From Nocardioides sp. Root682 (GTDB lineage Bacteria; Actinomycetota; Actinomycetes; Propionibacteriales; Nocardioidaceae): 64,000 nucleotides of DNA. Location: NCBI RefSeq assembly GCF_001427795.1, contig NZ_LMHJ01000002.1, forward strand, positions 186,001 through 250,000, read 5' to 3'. A program made the translations under genes and the position numbers. The notes beneath the pieces were generated by a model that ran no database searches, was not told the origin of the DNA, and saw only the letters and a list, made by a program, of their open reading frames with translations. Numbering within the stretch: position 1 is the stretch's first letter; each line of letters opens with the position of its first letter. This document shows positions 16,923 through 24,701 of this stretch, in pieces.

Positions 16923-17888
16923 TCAGACGCGCTCGCGCCCGTGCGGGGTCTGCCAGTTGGAGAGATCCGGCCCGAGCGGCACGATCCCCGTCGGGTTGAT
17001 GTCCTCGTGCACGACGTAGTAGTGCCGCTTGATCTGCTCGAAGTCGATCGTCTCGCCGAACCCGGGCGTCTGGAACAGGTCGCGCGCATAGCCCCACAGC
17101 GCCGGCATCTCGATCAGCTTGTTGCGGTTGCACTTGAAGTGGCCGTGGTAGACGGGGTCGAACCGGACCAGCGTCGTGAACAGTCGTACGTCGGCCTCGG
17201 TGATCGCTTCGCCCATCAGGAAACGCCGGTCGGTGAGCCGTTCCTCGAGCCAGTCGAGCGCGTCGAAGAGCCGCTCGTACGCCGCGTCGTACGCCTCCTG
17301 CGAACCGGCGAACCCGCATCGGTACACGCCGTTGTTGACCTCGGTGAAGATCCGCTTCATCACGGTCTCCATCTCCTCGCGGACGTCGTCCGGCCAGAGG
17401 TTCGGGGCGTCGGGGCGGTGCCACTCGCGCCACTCGAAGTAGAGGTCGTGGGTGATCCACGGGAAGTCGTTGGTGACCACGGCCTTCGTGGCGATGTCGA
17501 CGACGGCGGGCACGGTGATGCCGCGCGGGTAGTCGGCGTACCGCGCGAAGTAGGCCTGCTGCAGCCGCTCGTACCCGAGCACCGGGTCCACGCCGCCGGG
17601 GTCGAGGTCGAACGTCCAGCTGCGCTCGTCGTGCGTCGGCCCGGTCAGGCCGAGGGAGATGACGTCCTCCAACCCGAGCAGCTTGCGCACGATGATCGAG
17701 CGGTTCGCCCACGGGCACGCTGCTGCTGCCACGAGCCGGTAGCGACCCGGCTCCGCCGGCCAGGTCGGTGCGTCGAGCTCGGCGCCGCCGTACGGGTCCT
17801 GCGAGTGCCCGGGGTCCAGGGTGATCCGGTCCGGGATGTAGTTCATGTCCCGGTCGAAGGCCTTGCCCTGCTCGGTGTACGACGGCAT
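16923..17888 (-). CDS. Glutathione S-transferase family protein, glutathionyl-hydroquinone reductase type
   Basis: A 321-residue Xi-class GST homologue (YqjG/ECM4 family). The catalytic CPWA motif appears in LVAAAACPWANRSIIVRKLL; later landmarks are PAVVD, VTNDFPWITHDL and the C-terminal helical domain with EADVRLFTTLVRFDPVYHGHFKCN. Family members reduce S-glutathionyl-hydroquinones. Actinobacteria generally make mycothiol instead of glutathione, so a mycothiol-dependent variant is plausible (inference). It stands alone; a palindromic repeat at 17911-17950 lies just upstream. Confidence 0.88.
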   Translation of the reverse strand: MPSYTEQGKAFDRDMNYIPDRITLDPGHSQDPYGGAELDAPTWPAEPGRYRLVAAAACPWANRSIIVRKLLGLEDVISLGLTGPTHDERSWTFDLDPGGVDPVLGYERLQQAYFARYADYPRGITVPAVVDIATKAVVTNDFPWITHDLYFEWREWHRPDAPNLWPDDVREEMETVMKRIFTEVNNGVYRCGFAGSQEAYDAAYERLFDALDWLEERLTDRRFLMGEAITEADVRLFTTLVRFDPVYHGHFKCNRNKLIEMPALWGYARDLFQTPGFGETIDFEQIKRHYYVVHEDINPTGIVPLGPDLSNWQTPHGRERV

Positions 17889-17910
17889 GCGCTCACCCTA
17901 GGGCCCGTCC

Positions 17911-17950
17911 GTTGGTCGAGGAGGTTGCGCAGCAACCGTCTCGAGACCCG
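17911..17950. repeat. Interspersed palindromic repeat, full copy 1
   Basis: A 40-bp element beginning GTTGGTCGAGGAGGTTGCGC. It contains nested palindromes GGTTGC-GCA-GCAACC and GTCTCGAGAC. An identical 40-bp copy lies at 23604-23643 and a shortened copy at 23572-23600. Its intergenic position and foldback structure are typical of REP-like dispersed elements. Confidence 0.75.
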
Positions 17951-17964
17951 TCTAGGCTGGATCG

Positions 17965-18375
17965 GTGACCGAGGTGCTGGACGAGGGGCCGTTCTTCCAC
18001 GGCACGAAGGCAGACCTGCGCGACGGTGACCTGCTCACCGCGGGCTTCCGGTCGAACTACCGGCCCGAGGTGGTGATGAACCACATCTACTTCACCGCGC
18101 TCGTCGACGGCGCCGGCCTCGCGGCCGAGCTCGCGCCCGGCGACGCCGCTCCACGGGTGTACGCCGTGGAGCCGACCGGGCCGTTCGAGAACGACCCGAA
18201 CGTGACCGACAAGAAGTTCCCCGGCAACCCGACCCGGTCGTACCGCAGCAGCGACCCGCTCCGGGTGATCGGCGAGGTCACCGACTGGACCCGCCTGACA
18301 CCTGAAGCCCTGCAGGGGTGGCGCGAACGGCTCGCGGTGCTGCGCGCTGACGAGCGCGGCGAGATCATCAACTGA
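17965..18375 (+). CDS. arr: Rifampin ADP-ribosyltransferase (Arr)
   Basis: A 136-residue protein closely matching the Arr family along its whole length. Highly characteristic stretches include FFHGTKADLRDGDLLTAGF, SNYRPEVVMNHIYFTALVDG and PNVTDKKFPGNPTRSYRS. The histidine in FHGT, the tyrosine after SN and the aspartate in the central loop correspond to the known NAD-binding and catalytic residues. Arr transfers ADP-ribose from NAD+ to a hydroxyl of rifamycins and inactivates them. GTG 17965 starts just after a palindromic repeat; the stop overlaps the convergent TetR gene by 8 bp. Chromosomal arr genes are common in soil actinobacteria. Confidence 0.95.
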   Translation: MTEVLDEGPFFHGTKADLRDGDLLTAGFRSNYRPEVVMNHIYFTALVDGAGLAAELAPGDAAPRVYAVEPTGPFENDPNVTDKKFPGNPTRSYRSSDPLRVIGEVTDWTRLTPEALQGWRERLAVLRADERGEIIN

Positions 18376-18979
18376 TCGGCGGCCGAACGGCCAGCGCCGG
18401 GGCTATCCACTTCCGCAACCAGCCGCGCAGCTCGTCATCGCTCCGCGCCGGCTGGGTCGGGTTCTCCAGCAGCGAGGTCAGCAGTCGCATGATCAGTTCG
18501 GCCAGCCCCTCGAGGTCGTCCTCGCCGAGGCCGGCCTCGCTCCAGTCCACCGGGAACCGGTGCAGCATCTCGGCGCCGTACTGCACGGCGAGCGCGGAGG
18601 TCGCACCCCGGCCGAACGCACCCTCGTCGCTGATCTGGAGCAGCAGGCTGAGGCGCGGTTCGGTGGGGATCGTGCGCACCGAGAAGAGGATCCCCTCGAC
18701 GACGGCTTCGGCCGGGCTCGCGGAGCCCTGCAGGTGCTCGACCATCTGGTCGACGAAGGTCTCCGCGCCCTGGGCGGCCACTTCCGCGACGATGTCGCTG
18801 AGCTTCGGGAAGTACCGGTAGACGGTCTGCCGGATCACGCCGAGCTCGGCGGCGACGTCCGACAGTGTTGTCTTCTGGATGCCGACCCGGTCGATGCACG
18901 CGGCGGTCGCGTCCACGATCCGTTGCCGCGCCTCGAGCTCGGTCGCGGGCGGGCGACCTCCCCAGCCGTGTTGTGCCAT
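18368..18979 (-). CDS. TetR family transcriptional regulator
   Basis: A 203-residue TetR protein. The helix-turn-helix is clear (KTTLSDVAAELGVIRQTVYRYFPKLSDIV, residues about 36-64). The remainder is a helical ligand-binding domain. It lies 4 nt after the membrane-protein gene and is the last gene of a three-gene minus-strand operon (20111-21628, 18984-20114, this gene). The palindrome at 21644-21670 in front of that operon is the natural candidate for autoregulation. The ligand is unknown. Confidence 0.93.
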   Translation of the reverse strand: MAQHGWGGRPPATELEARQRIVDATAACIDRVGIQKTTLSDVAAELGVIRQTVYRYFPKLSDIVAEVAAQGAETFVDQMVEHLQGSASPAEAVVEGILFSVRTIPTEPRLSLLLQISDEGAFGRGATSALAVQYGAEMLHRFPVDWSEAGLGEDDLEGLAELIMRLLTSLLENPTQPARSDDELRGWLRKWIAPALAVRPPIS

Positions 18980-18983
18980 GGGT

Positions 18984-20114
18984 TCAGGCTTTCACGGGCT
19001 CCAGTGCGGGTTGCTTCGCGGTTGCCCGCAGAGCCGCAGCGATGATCGCGAGCGATGCCACGCTGCACGCGACGACGTACCAGAGGCTGCCGATGGGGGT
19101 GCCGTCCTCGGTGATGCCGTCGGTCGCAGCGAAGTACGCCGGCAGCGCAGTCACCCACAGCACGACATGCACGCCCAGGTAGATCGCCGGGTAGACCCGG
19201 GCGAAGGTGGGGGAGTCGACCGGGGAGACCTGCCCTGCGGCGATCGCGCGGAAGGCATCGACGAGCAGCCAGATCCCGATCGCCCAGACGATGCCGAGCT
19301 CGACCCAGAGGATCGCGCGCTGGATGTCGATCTGGTCGTCTCCGCGGAGCGATCCGGTCGGGGCGCTGACGACCATCATCGCGAAGGGTGTGAGGACGCC
19401 GGCCACGACGGTGCGCCAGGCAACCTGTCCGCCGCCGAGCGACGCGCGGCCCTCGCGCGGCCCGACGAAGCGGATGACCAGCCAGGCCATCGCCGCGAAC
19501 GACACCGACGCGAAGAGCAGCATGCTGTTCATCGGCACGGAGTCCAGCGCGGGCTGGTTGATCTGCCGGTTGTCCATGTTCCACGCCCACCACTTCAGCT
19601 GCGGGCCGAGCTGGTCGAAGATCTCGTAGAACACCTGGCACACGAATGCGACGGCGAGCGCGGCCGCCACCGCGCCGCGGCGTTCGAGGACGCGCAGGGC
19701 GCGTACCAGCTCCCAGGCCAGCGTCGTGATCGCGGGGTAGAAGGCCACGATGTAGAGCGGCAGCCGGTCGTACATGAACTGCACCGTGAACACGTTGTGG
19801 CTGAAGATGAAGCCGACGTGCTCCTCCAGCCCGAACCACGACGGGAAGTAGAGCGGCGGCTCCACCACGGCGAGGTAGACGAGCGACGCGAACCACAGCG
19901 AGATGCCGACCGGGTCGCCGTCGCGCCGCCACCGGCGCCACGCGTGCACCAGCGCCCAGATCGCGCCGCCGATGATGAGCAGCTCGAGGAACGGCATGGT
20001 GGCGTTCTCGAGGTCGAACGGGTTGCGCAGGCTGGCGAACGGGTTCCGGTCATGGCAGTCGAACCCGAGGCCGGCCGCGACCTTCTCGGCGGCGGACTCG
20101 CACGTGTAGCTCAC
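18984..20114 (-). CDS. Uncharacterised multi-pass membrane protein
   Basis: A 376-residue integral membrane protein with about eight hydrophobic segments (for example PFLELLIIGGAIWALVHAW and GIVWAIGIWLLVDAFRAIA) and a short cysteine-containing N-terminus. GTG 20114 overlaps the stop of the flavoprotein gene by 4 nt and has AGGAG 8 nt upstream. I do not recognise the family. Being sandwiched between an FAD monooxygenase-like protein and a TetR regulator in one operon suggests a role in metabolism or transport of the same hydrophobic compound, but that is context only. Confidence 0.8.
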   Translation of the reverse strand: MSYTCESAAEKVAAGLGFDCHDRNPFASLRNPFDLENATMPFLELLIIGGAIWALVHAWRRWRRDGDPVGISLWFASLVYLAVVEPPLYFPSWFGLEEHVGFIFSHNVFTVQFMYDRLPLYIVAFYPAITTLAWELVRALRVLERRGAVAAALAVAFVCQVFYEIFDQLGPQLKWWAWNMDNRQINQPALDSVPMNSMLLFASVSFAAMAWLVIRFVGPREGRASLGGGQVAWRTVVAGVLTPFAMMVVSAPTGSLRGDDQIDIQRAILWVELGIVWAIGIWLLVDAFRAIAAGQVSPVDSPTFARVYPAIYLGVHVVLWVTALPAYFAATDGITEDGTPIGSLWYVVACSVASLAIIAAALRATAKQPALEPVKA

Positions 20115-21628
20115 TGGAGGGCTCCTGTCGGGGCGGACGTGGATCCGGCGTGCTCCACCGGGTTCGCGGGGTCGGACCAGTCGGTGCCGGGCGGGTCCTG
20201 GCGTTGGTCGAAGCCCGCGGGTACGACGGTCCGGCCGAGCTTCTCGCGAATCCGGTAGCGGACGATCCCGAACCAGAAGCGTGGGTCACGCATCATCTGC
20301 TTCAGCGACTTGTCGAGGTTGAACACCTCCGCGAACGACTGCTCCACATAGGGGTCCTCGCGGCTGGCGGCGTTGATCGCGTTGAAGATCGGCCAGCTGA
20401 ACCGGGCGACGAGCTTGCGGCGCCACGGCGCGACGGTCTCGGTGCCGGTCGCGAAGTCGTAGGCCTGGTCGCGGGCCATGGCCAGCATCCACGGCACGTC
20501 GAGGGACTCCTTCTGTCGGGCGAGGAAGTCCTCGTGGAAGGCCAGGTCCAGCGCCTGGCCCGAGGCCAGCATCTCCTTGAGGATCAGCGCCGATCGTGCG
20601 GCCGAGCTCATGCCCTGGGCGTAGAACGGGTTGAACGCGCAGATGGAGTCACCGATCGTGAGCAGCCCGATCGGGGGTACGTCGAGCAGGTCGAACCGGC
20701 GCCACTTGTTGCCGGTGGACCGGGTCAGGTGCACCTCGGAGGTCGGCGTGCAGGCGCGCATCGCGTCACCGAAGGCGGTGGCCCGGACCCGGTCGACGGA
20801 CGCCTCGAAGGTGTCGACCTTGCGCGGCATCTCGATGCCCCAGGACCCCATGCAGACGATGGCGCGGTCACCCTCGATGGGGAAGAAGTTGCTGAGGAAC
20901 TCGTGCTCCTCGGGGTGGTCGCCGGTGTCCTGGGTCGGGGTGATGACCAGGTGCTTCCACCACCAGCTCGCCGGCCGCTCGTCGACGGGCGGCAGGTCGT
21001 ACCAGCGCGAGGTGTAGGTGACCTTCGCGTCGAGCGTGTTCTCCTCCGGGGCGGTCCAGCCCGCGGCGGCGAGCCAGTCGATCGCCGACGAACCGCGGCC
21101 CTGACAGTCGACCACGAGGTCGGCGGCGACGTACTGCTCCTCGCCCTCGGCGGTGCGGAGCTCGACGCCCTCGACCCGACCGTGGGTGGTGCCGCCGTCG
21201 TGCGAACGAAGTCCGGTGACCGTGATCCCCTCCCGGACCTCGATGTTCTGGACCGCGCGGACCTTGTCGCGAATCACCCGTTCGATGAGCACGCGCGAGC
21301 TGTAGACCATGGTCATCGAGCCGGACTTCCGCGGCGCCCAGCCGTCGTCCTCGCAGTACGCCGCGTCCATGGACGGCATCAGCTTCATCCCGCCGGCGGC
21401 GATGAGGGACTCCTCGAAGCCGGGGAAGATCTCGCCGATCGCGCGGCGGCCGGAGTTGAGCAGGAAGTGCGGGTGCTTGCTCTGGGGTACGCCGCGGCGG
21501 TGCTCGGCGTCGGCCGGGAGCAGGTCGCGCTCGAGCACGATCACCTCGTCGAAGTGCCCGGCGAGCACGCCCGCCGTACACAGTCCTGCCACGCTGCCGC
21601 CAAGGACGACCGCTGTCCTGCCCTGCAT
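20111..21628 (-). CDS. FAD-dependent oxidoreductase (flavoprotein monooxygenase/epoxidase-like)
   Basis: A 505-residue flavoprotein. The N-terminal dinucleotide fold AVVLGGSVAGLCTAGVLAG, a central DLVVDCQGRGSSAIDWL and the FAD-ribityl motif IGLLTIGDSICAFNPFYAQG follow the order of group A FAD monooxygenases such as ubiquinone-type hydroxylases and squalene-epoxidase-like proteins. ATG 21628 has GAAGG 7 nt upstream. It is the first gene of an operon with a membrane protein and a TetR regulator, preceded by an 8-bp-arm palindrome. The substrate is unknown; the nearby GMC oxidoreductase may act in the same pathway. Confidence 0.85.
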   Translation of the reverse strand: MQGRTAVVLGGSVAGLCTAGVLAGHFDEVIVLERDLLPADAEHRRGVPQSKHPHFLLNSGRRAIGEIFPGFEESLIAAGGMKLMPSMDAAYCEDDGWAPRKSGSMTMVYSSRVLIERVIRDKVRAVQNIEVREGITVTGLRSHDGGTTHGRVEGVELRTAEGEEQYVAADLVVDCQGRGSSAIDWLAAAGWTAPEENTLDAKVTYTSRWYDLPPVDERPASWWWKHLVITPTQDTGDHPEEHEFLSNFFPIEGDRAIVCMGSWGIEMPRKVDTFEASVDRVRATAFGDAMRACTPTSEVHLTRSTGNKWRRFDLLDVPPIGLLTIGDSICAFNPFYAQGMSSAARSALILKEMLASGQALDLAFHEDFLARQKESLDVPWMLAMARDQAYDFATGTETVAPWRRKLVARFSWPIFNAINAASREDPYVEQSFAEVFNLDKSLKQMMRDPRFWFGIVRYRIREKLGRTVVPAGFDQRQDPPGTDWSDPANPVEHAGSTSAPTGALQ

Positions 21629-21643
21629 CCTGAATCCCTTCAG

Positions 21644-21670
21644 CCATACATCCGATACGTGAATGTATGG
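21644..21670. promoter_or_regulatory. Palindromic operator candidate upstream of the flavoprotein-membrane protein-TetR operon
   Basis: CCATACAT (21644-21651) and ATGTATGG (21663-21670) are perfect 8-bp arms with an 11-bp spacer. The AT-rich element stands out from the GC-rich background. It lies 16-42 bp upstream of the operon start at 21628, in the 58-bp gap after the GMC gene. Size and position fit a TetR dimer site, probably for the regulator encoded at 18368-18979. Confidence 0.6.
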
Positions 21671-21686
21671 TTGGGGAACGGGGACG

Positions 21687-23528
21687 TCAAGCGCCGACGA
21701 ACTCCTCCAACGACAACCCGTGCTCCCTCGCGATCACCTCGGCCGCCTTCTCGCCGATCATGATCGCCGCGGCGTTCGTGTTGCCGCTGACCACGTTGGG
21801 CATCACGCTCGCGTCGGCGACGCGCAGGCCGTCGACTCCGAGCACGCGCAGCTGCGGGTCGACGACGGAGCCGATCCGGCAGGTGCTGGTGTGGTGGTAG
21901 ACGGTGAACGAGTAGTGCCGTGCGAGGTCTTCGATCAGCGCGTCGCTCAGCTCGCCGCCGGCGGTGTGGCCGTGCTTGTCGGCCAGGAAGGGCGGGACGA
22001 GCACGTCGCCGACGCCGTGCGTCTCGCGCAGCTTGTCGACGATGTCGAGCGTCCGGCGGACGACCGCGATCATCACGGCCATGTCGTGTGGGTCGCCGTA
22101 GTAGTTCATCCGGATGTCGGGCGCGACGCGCGCGTCGGGGCTGGCCAGCAGGATCTCGCCCTCGCTGTGCGGCTGCACGGGGTTGGCGAGCACGAGCAGG
22201 CTCTCGGCGGTGGGGGAGAGGGTGGTCTCCGGGTCGGCGAAGTACGTCGCCGGGTCGACCCGCAGCACGCCCTGCCAGATGGGCGCGTTGTAGCCGCACG
22301 CGAAGAGCCCGATCTGCGCGTCGTGGGTGTGCGGGTCGCCGAGGCCGGTGGAGAACCACGCGCTGGCGTCGTACAGGGAGGACGAGGCGAGGCCGGTGCC
22401 CTCGGTGGCCCACTCGGTGACCTGGCGCACCGCCTCGGCGCGGAGTCCTTCCAGCTCGGGAGGAAGGGAGACGTCGTCCGCCGGGTCGGCGGGCAGCGGA
22501 CCGGCCGGTGCACGCAGCGCGTCCGGTCCCATCGCGATGCCCATGCTCACCATCGAGACGCCGAGTCCTGGCGCGGGGACGAACAGCCCGAACTGGAGGT
22601 GGTCCTTGAGGTGCTGGCCGACGTCGGGGGCGTCGACCTGGCAGGTGACGCCGAGCGACTCGAGGTGCTCGCGCGGACCGATGCCCGAGACCATCAGCAG
22701 CTGCGGCGACGCGATGGCGCCGGCGCTGACGATCACCTCGTTGCGGGCTCCGGCGACCTGCGTGGCGCCGTCCTCGTCGACGTACTCGACCCCGGTGGCG
22801 CGCAGCGCACCCGGCTCGCCCTCGAGCACGATCCGGGTCACCTGGGCGTGCGTGATCACCATCAGGTTGGGGCGGATCTCGGGCTTGCCCTCGAGGAACG
22901 CGTGGTACGTGCTGGCGCGCTTGCCGGCCTGCGTCGTCGTCTGCAGCAGCGAGACCAGGCCCGCGGGACCGCCGCGGTCGCGGCCGTTGTAGTCGCCTTC
23001 CGGGATGCCGGCTGCGACGGCCGCGTCGACGAACGCCCTGGCCCCCGCCACGACGGGCGCTCGTACGGCGACCCCGAGCGGGCCCTCGGTGCCGTGGGCC
23101 TCGGCGTCGATCGTGATGTCGTCGGACGCGACGAGGCCCTCGCTCTTGCGGAAGTACGGCAGCACCTCGTCGTAGCTCCAGCCGGTGGCGCCGCCCTCGG
23201 CCCACGCGTCGAAGTCACCGGGGTGGCCGCGGACGTAGGCCATGTAGTTGATGCCGGAGGAGCCACCGAGCATCCGGCCGCGCGGCACCATCATCCGGCC
23301 GCCGTCCAGGCCCAGTCCGCACCCGCCGGCGTCGGCGGTGAACATCCAGTCCGTCTCGGGATTCACCTGCAGGACCGGGCACGCCGCGGGCATGAGCTCC
23401 GCAGGCGGCGGTGTACCGCCTGCCTCGATCAGGATGACCCGGGTGGCCGGATCCTCGGAGAGTCGCGCGGCCACCACCGCTCCTGCTGAACCCGCACCGA
23501 CAACGACGAAATCAGCAGACTCGACCAT
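21687..23528 (-). CDS. GMC family oxidoreductase (choline dehydrogenase-like)
   Basis: A 613-residue FAD-dependent glucose-methanol-choline oxidoreductase. It starts with the FAD-binding VVVGAGSAGAVVAARLSEDP, has GMC signature 1 around PRGRMLGGSSGINYMAYVRG and signature 2 around GAIASPQLLMVSGIGP. The C-terminal catalytic histidine occurs in YHHTSTCRIG and an asparagine in SGNTNAAAIMIG. Enzymes of this length oxidise alcohols such as choline, polyethylene glycol or long-chain alkanols; the substrate cannot be told here. It is on the same strand as the flavoprotein operon but separated from it by an operator-like palindrome, so it may have its own transcript. Confidence 0.9.
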   Translation of the reverse strand: MVESADFVVVGAGSAGAVVAARLSEDPATRVILIEAGGTPPPAELMPAACPVLQVNPETDWMFTADAGGCGLGLDGGRMMVPRGRMLGGSSGINYMAYVRGHPGDFDAWAEGGATGWSYDEVLPYFRKSEGLVASDDITIDAEAHGTEGPLGVAVRAPVVAGARAFVDAAVAAGIPEGDYNGRDRGGPAGLVSLLQTTTQAGKRASTYHAFLEGKPEIRPNLMVITHAQVTRIVLEGEPGALRATGVEYVDEDGATQVAGARNEVIVSAGAIASPQLLMVSGIGPREHLESLGVTCQVDAPDVGQHLKDHLQFGLFVPAPGLGVSMVSMGIAMGPDALRAPAGPLPADPADDVSLPPELEGLRAEAVRQVTEWATEGTGLASSSLYDASAWFSTGLGDPHTHDAQIGLFACGYNAPIWQGVLRVDPATYFADPETTLSPTAESLLVLANPVQPHSEGEILLASPDARVAPDIRMNYYGDPHDMAVMIAVVRRTLDIVDKLRETHGVGDVLVPPFLADKHGHTAGGELSDALIEDLARHYSFTVYHHTSTCRIGSVVDPQLRVLGVDGLRVADASVMPNVVSGNTNAAAIMIGEKAAEVIAREHGLSLEEFVGA

Positions 23529-23571
23529 CTCGCGAAACTAGCAGCGCGACGACCCGCCGGGAAGGCTCTCG

Positions 23572-23643
23572 CTGGTCGAGGAGTTGCGCAGCAACCGTCG
23601 CCCGTTGGTCGAGGAGGTTGCGCAGCAACCGTCTCGAGACCCG
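23572..23643. repeat. Interspersed palindromic repeat, tandem pair (one shortened, one full copy)
   Basis: The full copy at 23604-23643 is identical over 40 bp to 17911-17950. A shorter copy at 23572-23600 has lost one G in the GAGGAGG run and ends before the second palindrome. The pair sits in the divergent intergenic region between the GMC gene and a small ORF. Confidence 0.75.
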
Positions 23644-23667
23644 TACCCTCGTCGGAGGAGGAACGGC

Positions 23668-23847
23668 ATGTTCGGACGACGCAAGGCGAAGCGCGCAGCG
23701 GCAGCTCAGGCCGTCCCGCCGCCGACGGAGTACCCCGTCTGCGGACAGGTGTACCTGTTCAACCGCGAGGCCGAGCGAGCGGCGCGCGAAGCGGCCGAGG
23801 CAGCGGAGTCACCGGTCGGCGAGGCCGAGGTGCAGCCGCGGGATTGA
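23668..23847 (+). CDS. Small hypothetical protein
   Basis: A 59-residue protein. A strong ribosome site (GGAGGAGG at 23654-23661) precedes ATG 23668 by 6 nt. It is rich in Arg, Ala and Glu, with a basic N-terminus (FGRRKAKRAAAAQ) and a charged, probably helical C-terminus. No family is recognised. Upstream in-frame codons cross the repeat and are not counted. It may be co-transcribed with the VOC gene 22 nt downstream. Confidence 0.55.
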   Translation: MFGRRKAKRAAAAQAVPPPTEYPVCGQVYLFNREAERAAREAAEAAESPVGEAEVQPRD

Positions 23848-23869
23848 GCGGCGTGCCTACGGTGGCGCC

Positions 23870-24592
23870 ATGTTCCTGGAGAACGTCGTCTTCGACGCCA
23901 CGGCCCCGCAGGCACTCGGACGGTTCTGGGAGGCCGCGCTCGGTACCGAGCGTCTGACCGACGTGGCCGAGGGATTCGAGACCCGGCTGGCCGTGCCGGA
24001 CGGCCCGGTGCTCGACCTCTGCTTCCAGCGAGTGCCCGACCAACCCGTCGAGCCCCAACGCCTCCACCTCGACCTGTACGGCGGCGCGGAGCAGGCTGCG
24101 GTGGTGGAGCGTCTGATCTCGCTGGGGGCGAGCCCCGCGGACGTCGGCCAGGGGGACGTGCCGTGGGTGGTGCTCACCGACCCCGCGGGCAATGCCTTCT
24201 GCGTGCTCGAGGAGCGGTCGTCGTACGACGGCACGGGGCCGGTTGCGGGCCTGACGCTCCAGGTGGCCGATGCCGAGCGGGACGTCGAGTTCTGGGAGTG
24301 GCTGACCGGCTGGGTTCCGGTGCGGGGGAGCGGCCTGATGAGCCTGCGCCATCCCTCGCTGTACGGTCCGCTGCTCGAGCTGTCCGCGGAGGCGGGCCCG
24401 AAGGGGGCGGCGAAGAACCGGACCCACCTCGACGTCCGGCTGGAGCCCGGCGACGACGAGGACGAGGTCGCCCGCGGCATCACCGAGCACGGCGGCCGCG
24501 AGCTGCAGTTCGACTGGGGCGAGCTGCCGTGGCGGCACTTCGCGGATCCGTCGGGCAACGAGTTCTGCGTGCTGCGGGCGTCGACGCACTGA
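23870..24592 (+). CDS. VOC (glyoxalase/bleomycin resistance) family protein, two domains
   Basis: A 240-residue protein made of two vicinal-oxygen-chelate modules. Each ends with the same pattern: VVLTDPAGNAFCVLEE near residue 110 and HFADPSGNEFCVLRAS at the C-terminus. Arrangement and length match the actinobacterial CFP30B-like VOC group. Members bind a metal and act on small electrophiles, or simply bind drugs; activity cannot be predicted. ATG 23870 lies close to the small gene upstream. Confidence 0.87.
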   Translation: MFLENVVFDATAPQALGRFWEAALGTERLTDVAEGFETRLAVPDGPVLDLCFQRVPDQPVEPQRLHLDLYGGAEQAAVVERLISLGASPADVGQGDVPWVVLTDPAGNAFCVLEERSSYDGTGPVAGLTLQVADAERDVEFWEWLTGWVPVRGSGLMSLRHPSLYGPLLELSAEAGPKGAAKNRTHLDVRLEPGDDEDEVARGITEHGGRELQFDWGELPWRHFADPSGNEFCVLRASTH

Positions 24593-24701
24593 GCAGTACC
24601 GGTCATGAATCGGTGCTGACGGCCGATGCACTCAGGTGCCGGTGGAACTCGTCCGCCGAGTCGCGCGCCTGGGGAAGCCCAGGTGTCCCTTGGAGGACCC
24701 C

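Noticed and set aside
13481..17089. A minus-strand open frame of about 1,200 codons
   Set aside because: It runs antisense or out of frame through the HNH, symporter and GST genes, is full of Arg, Pro and Gly low-complexity text, and is an artefact of GC-rich DNA.
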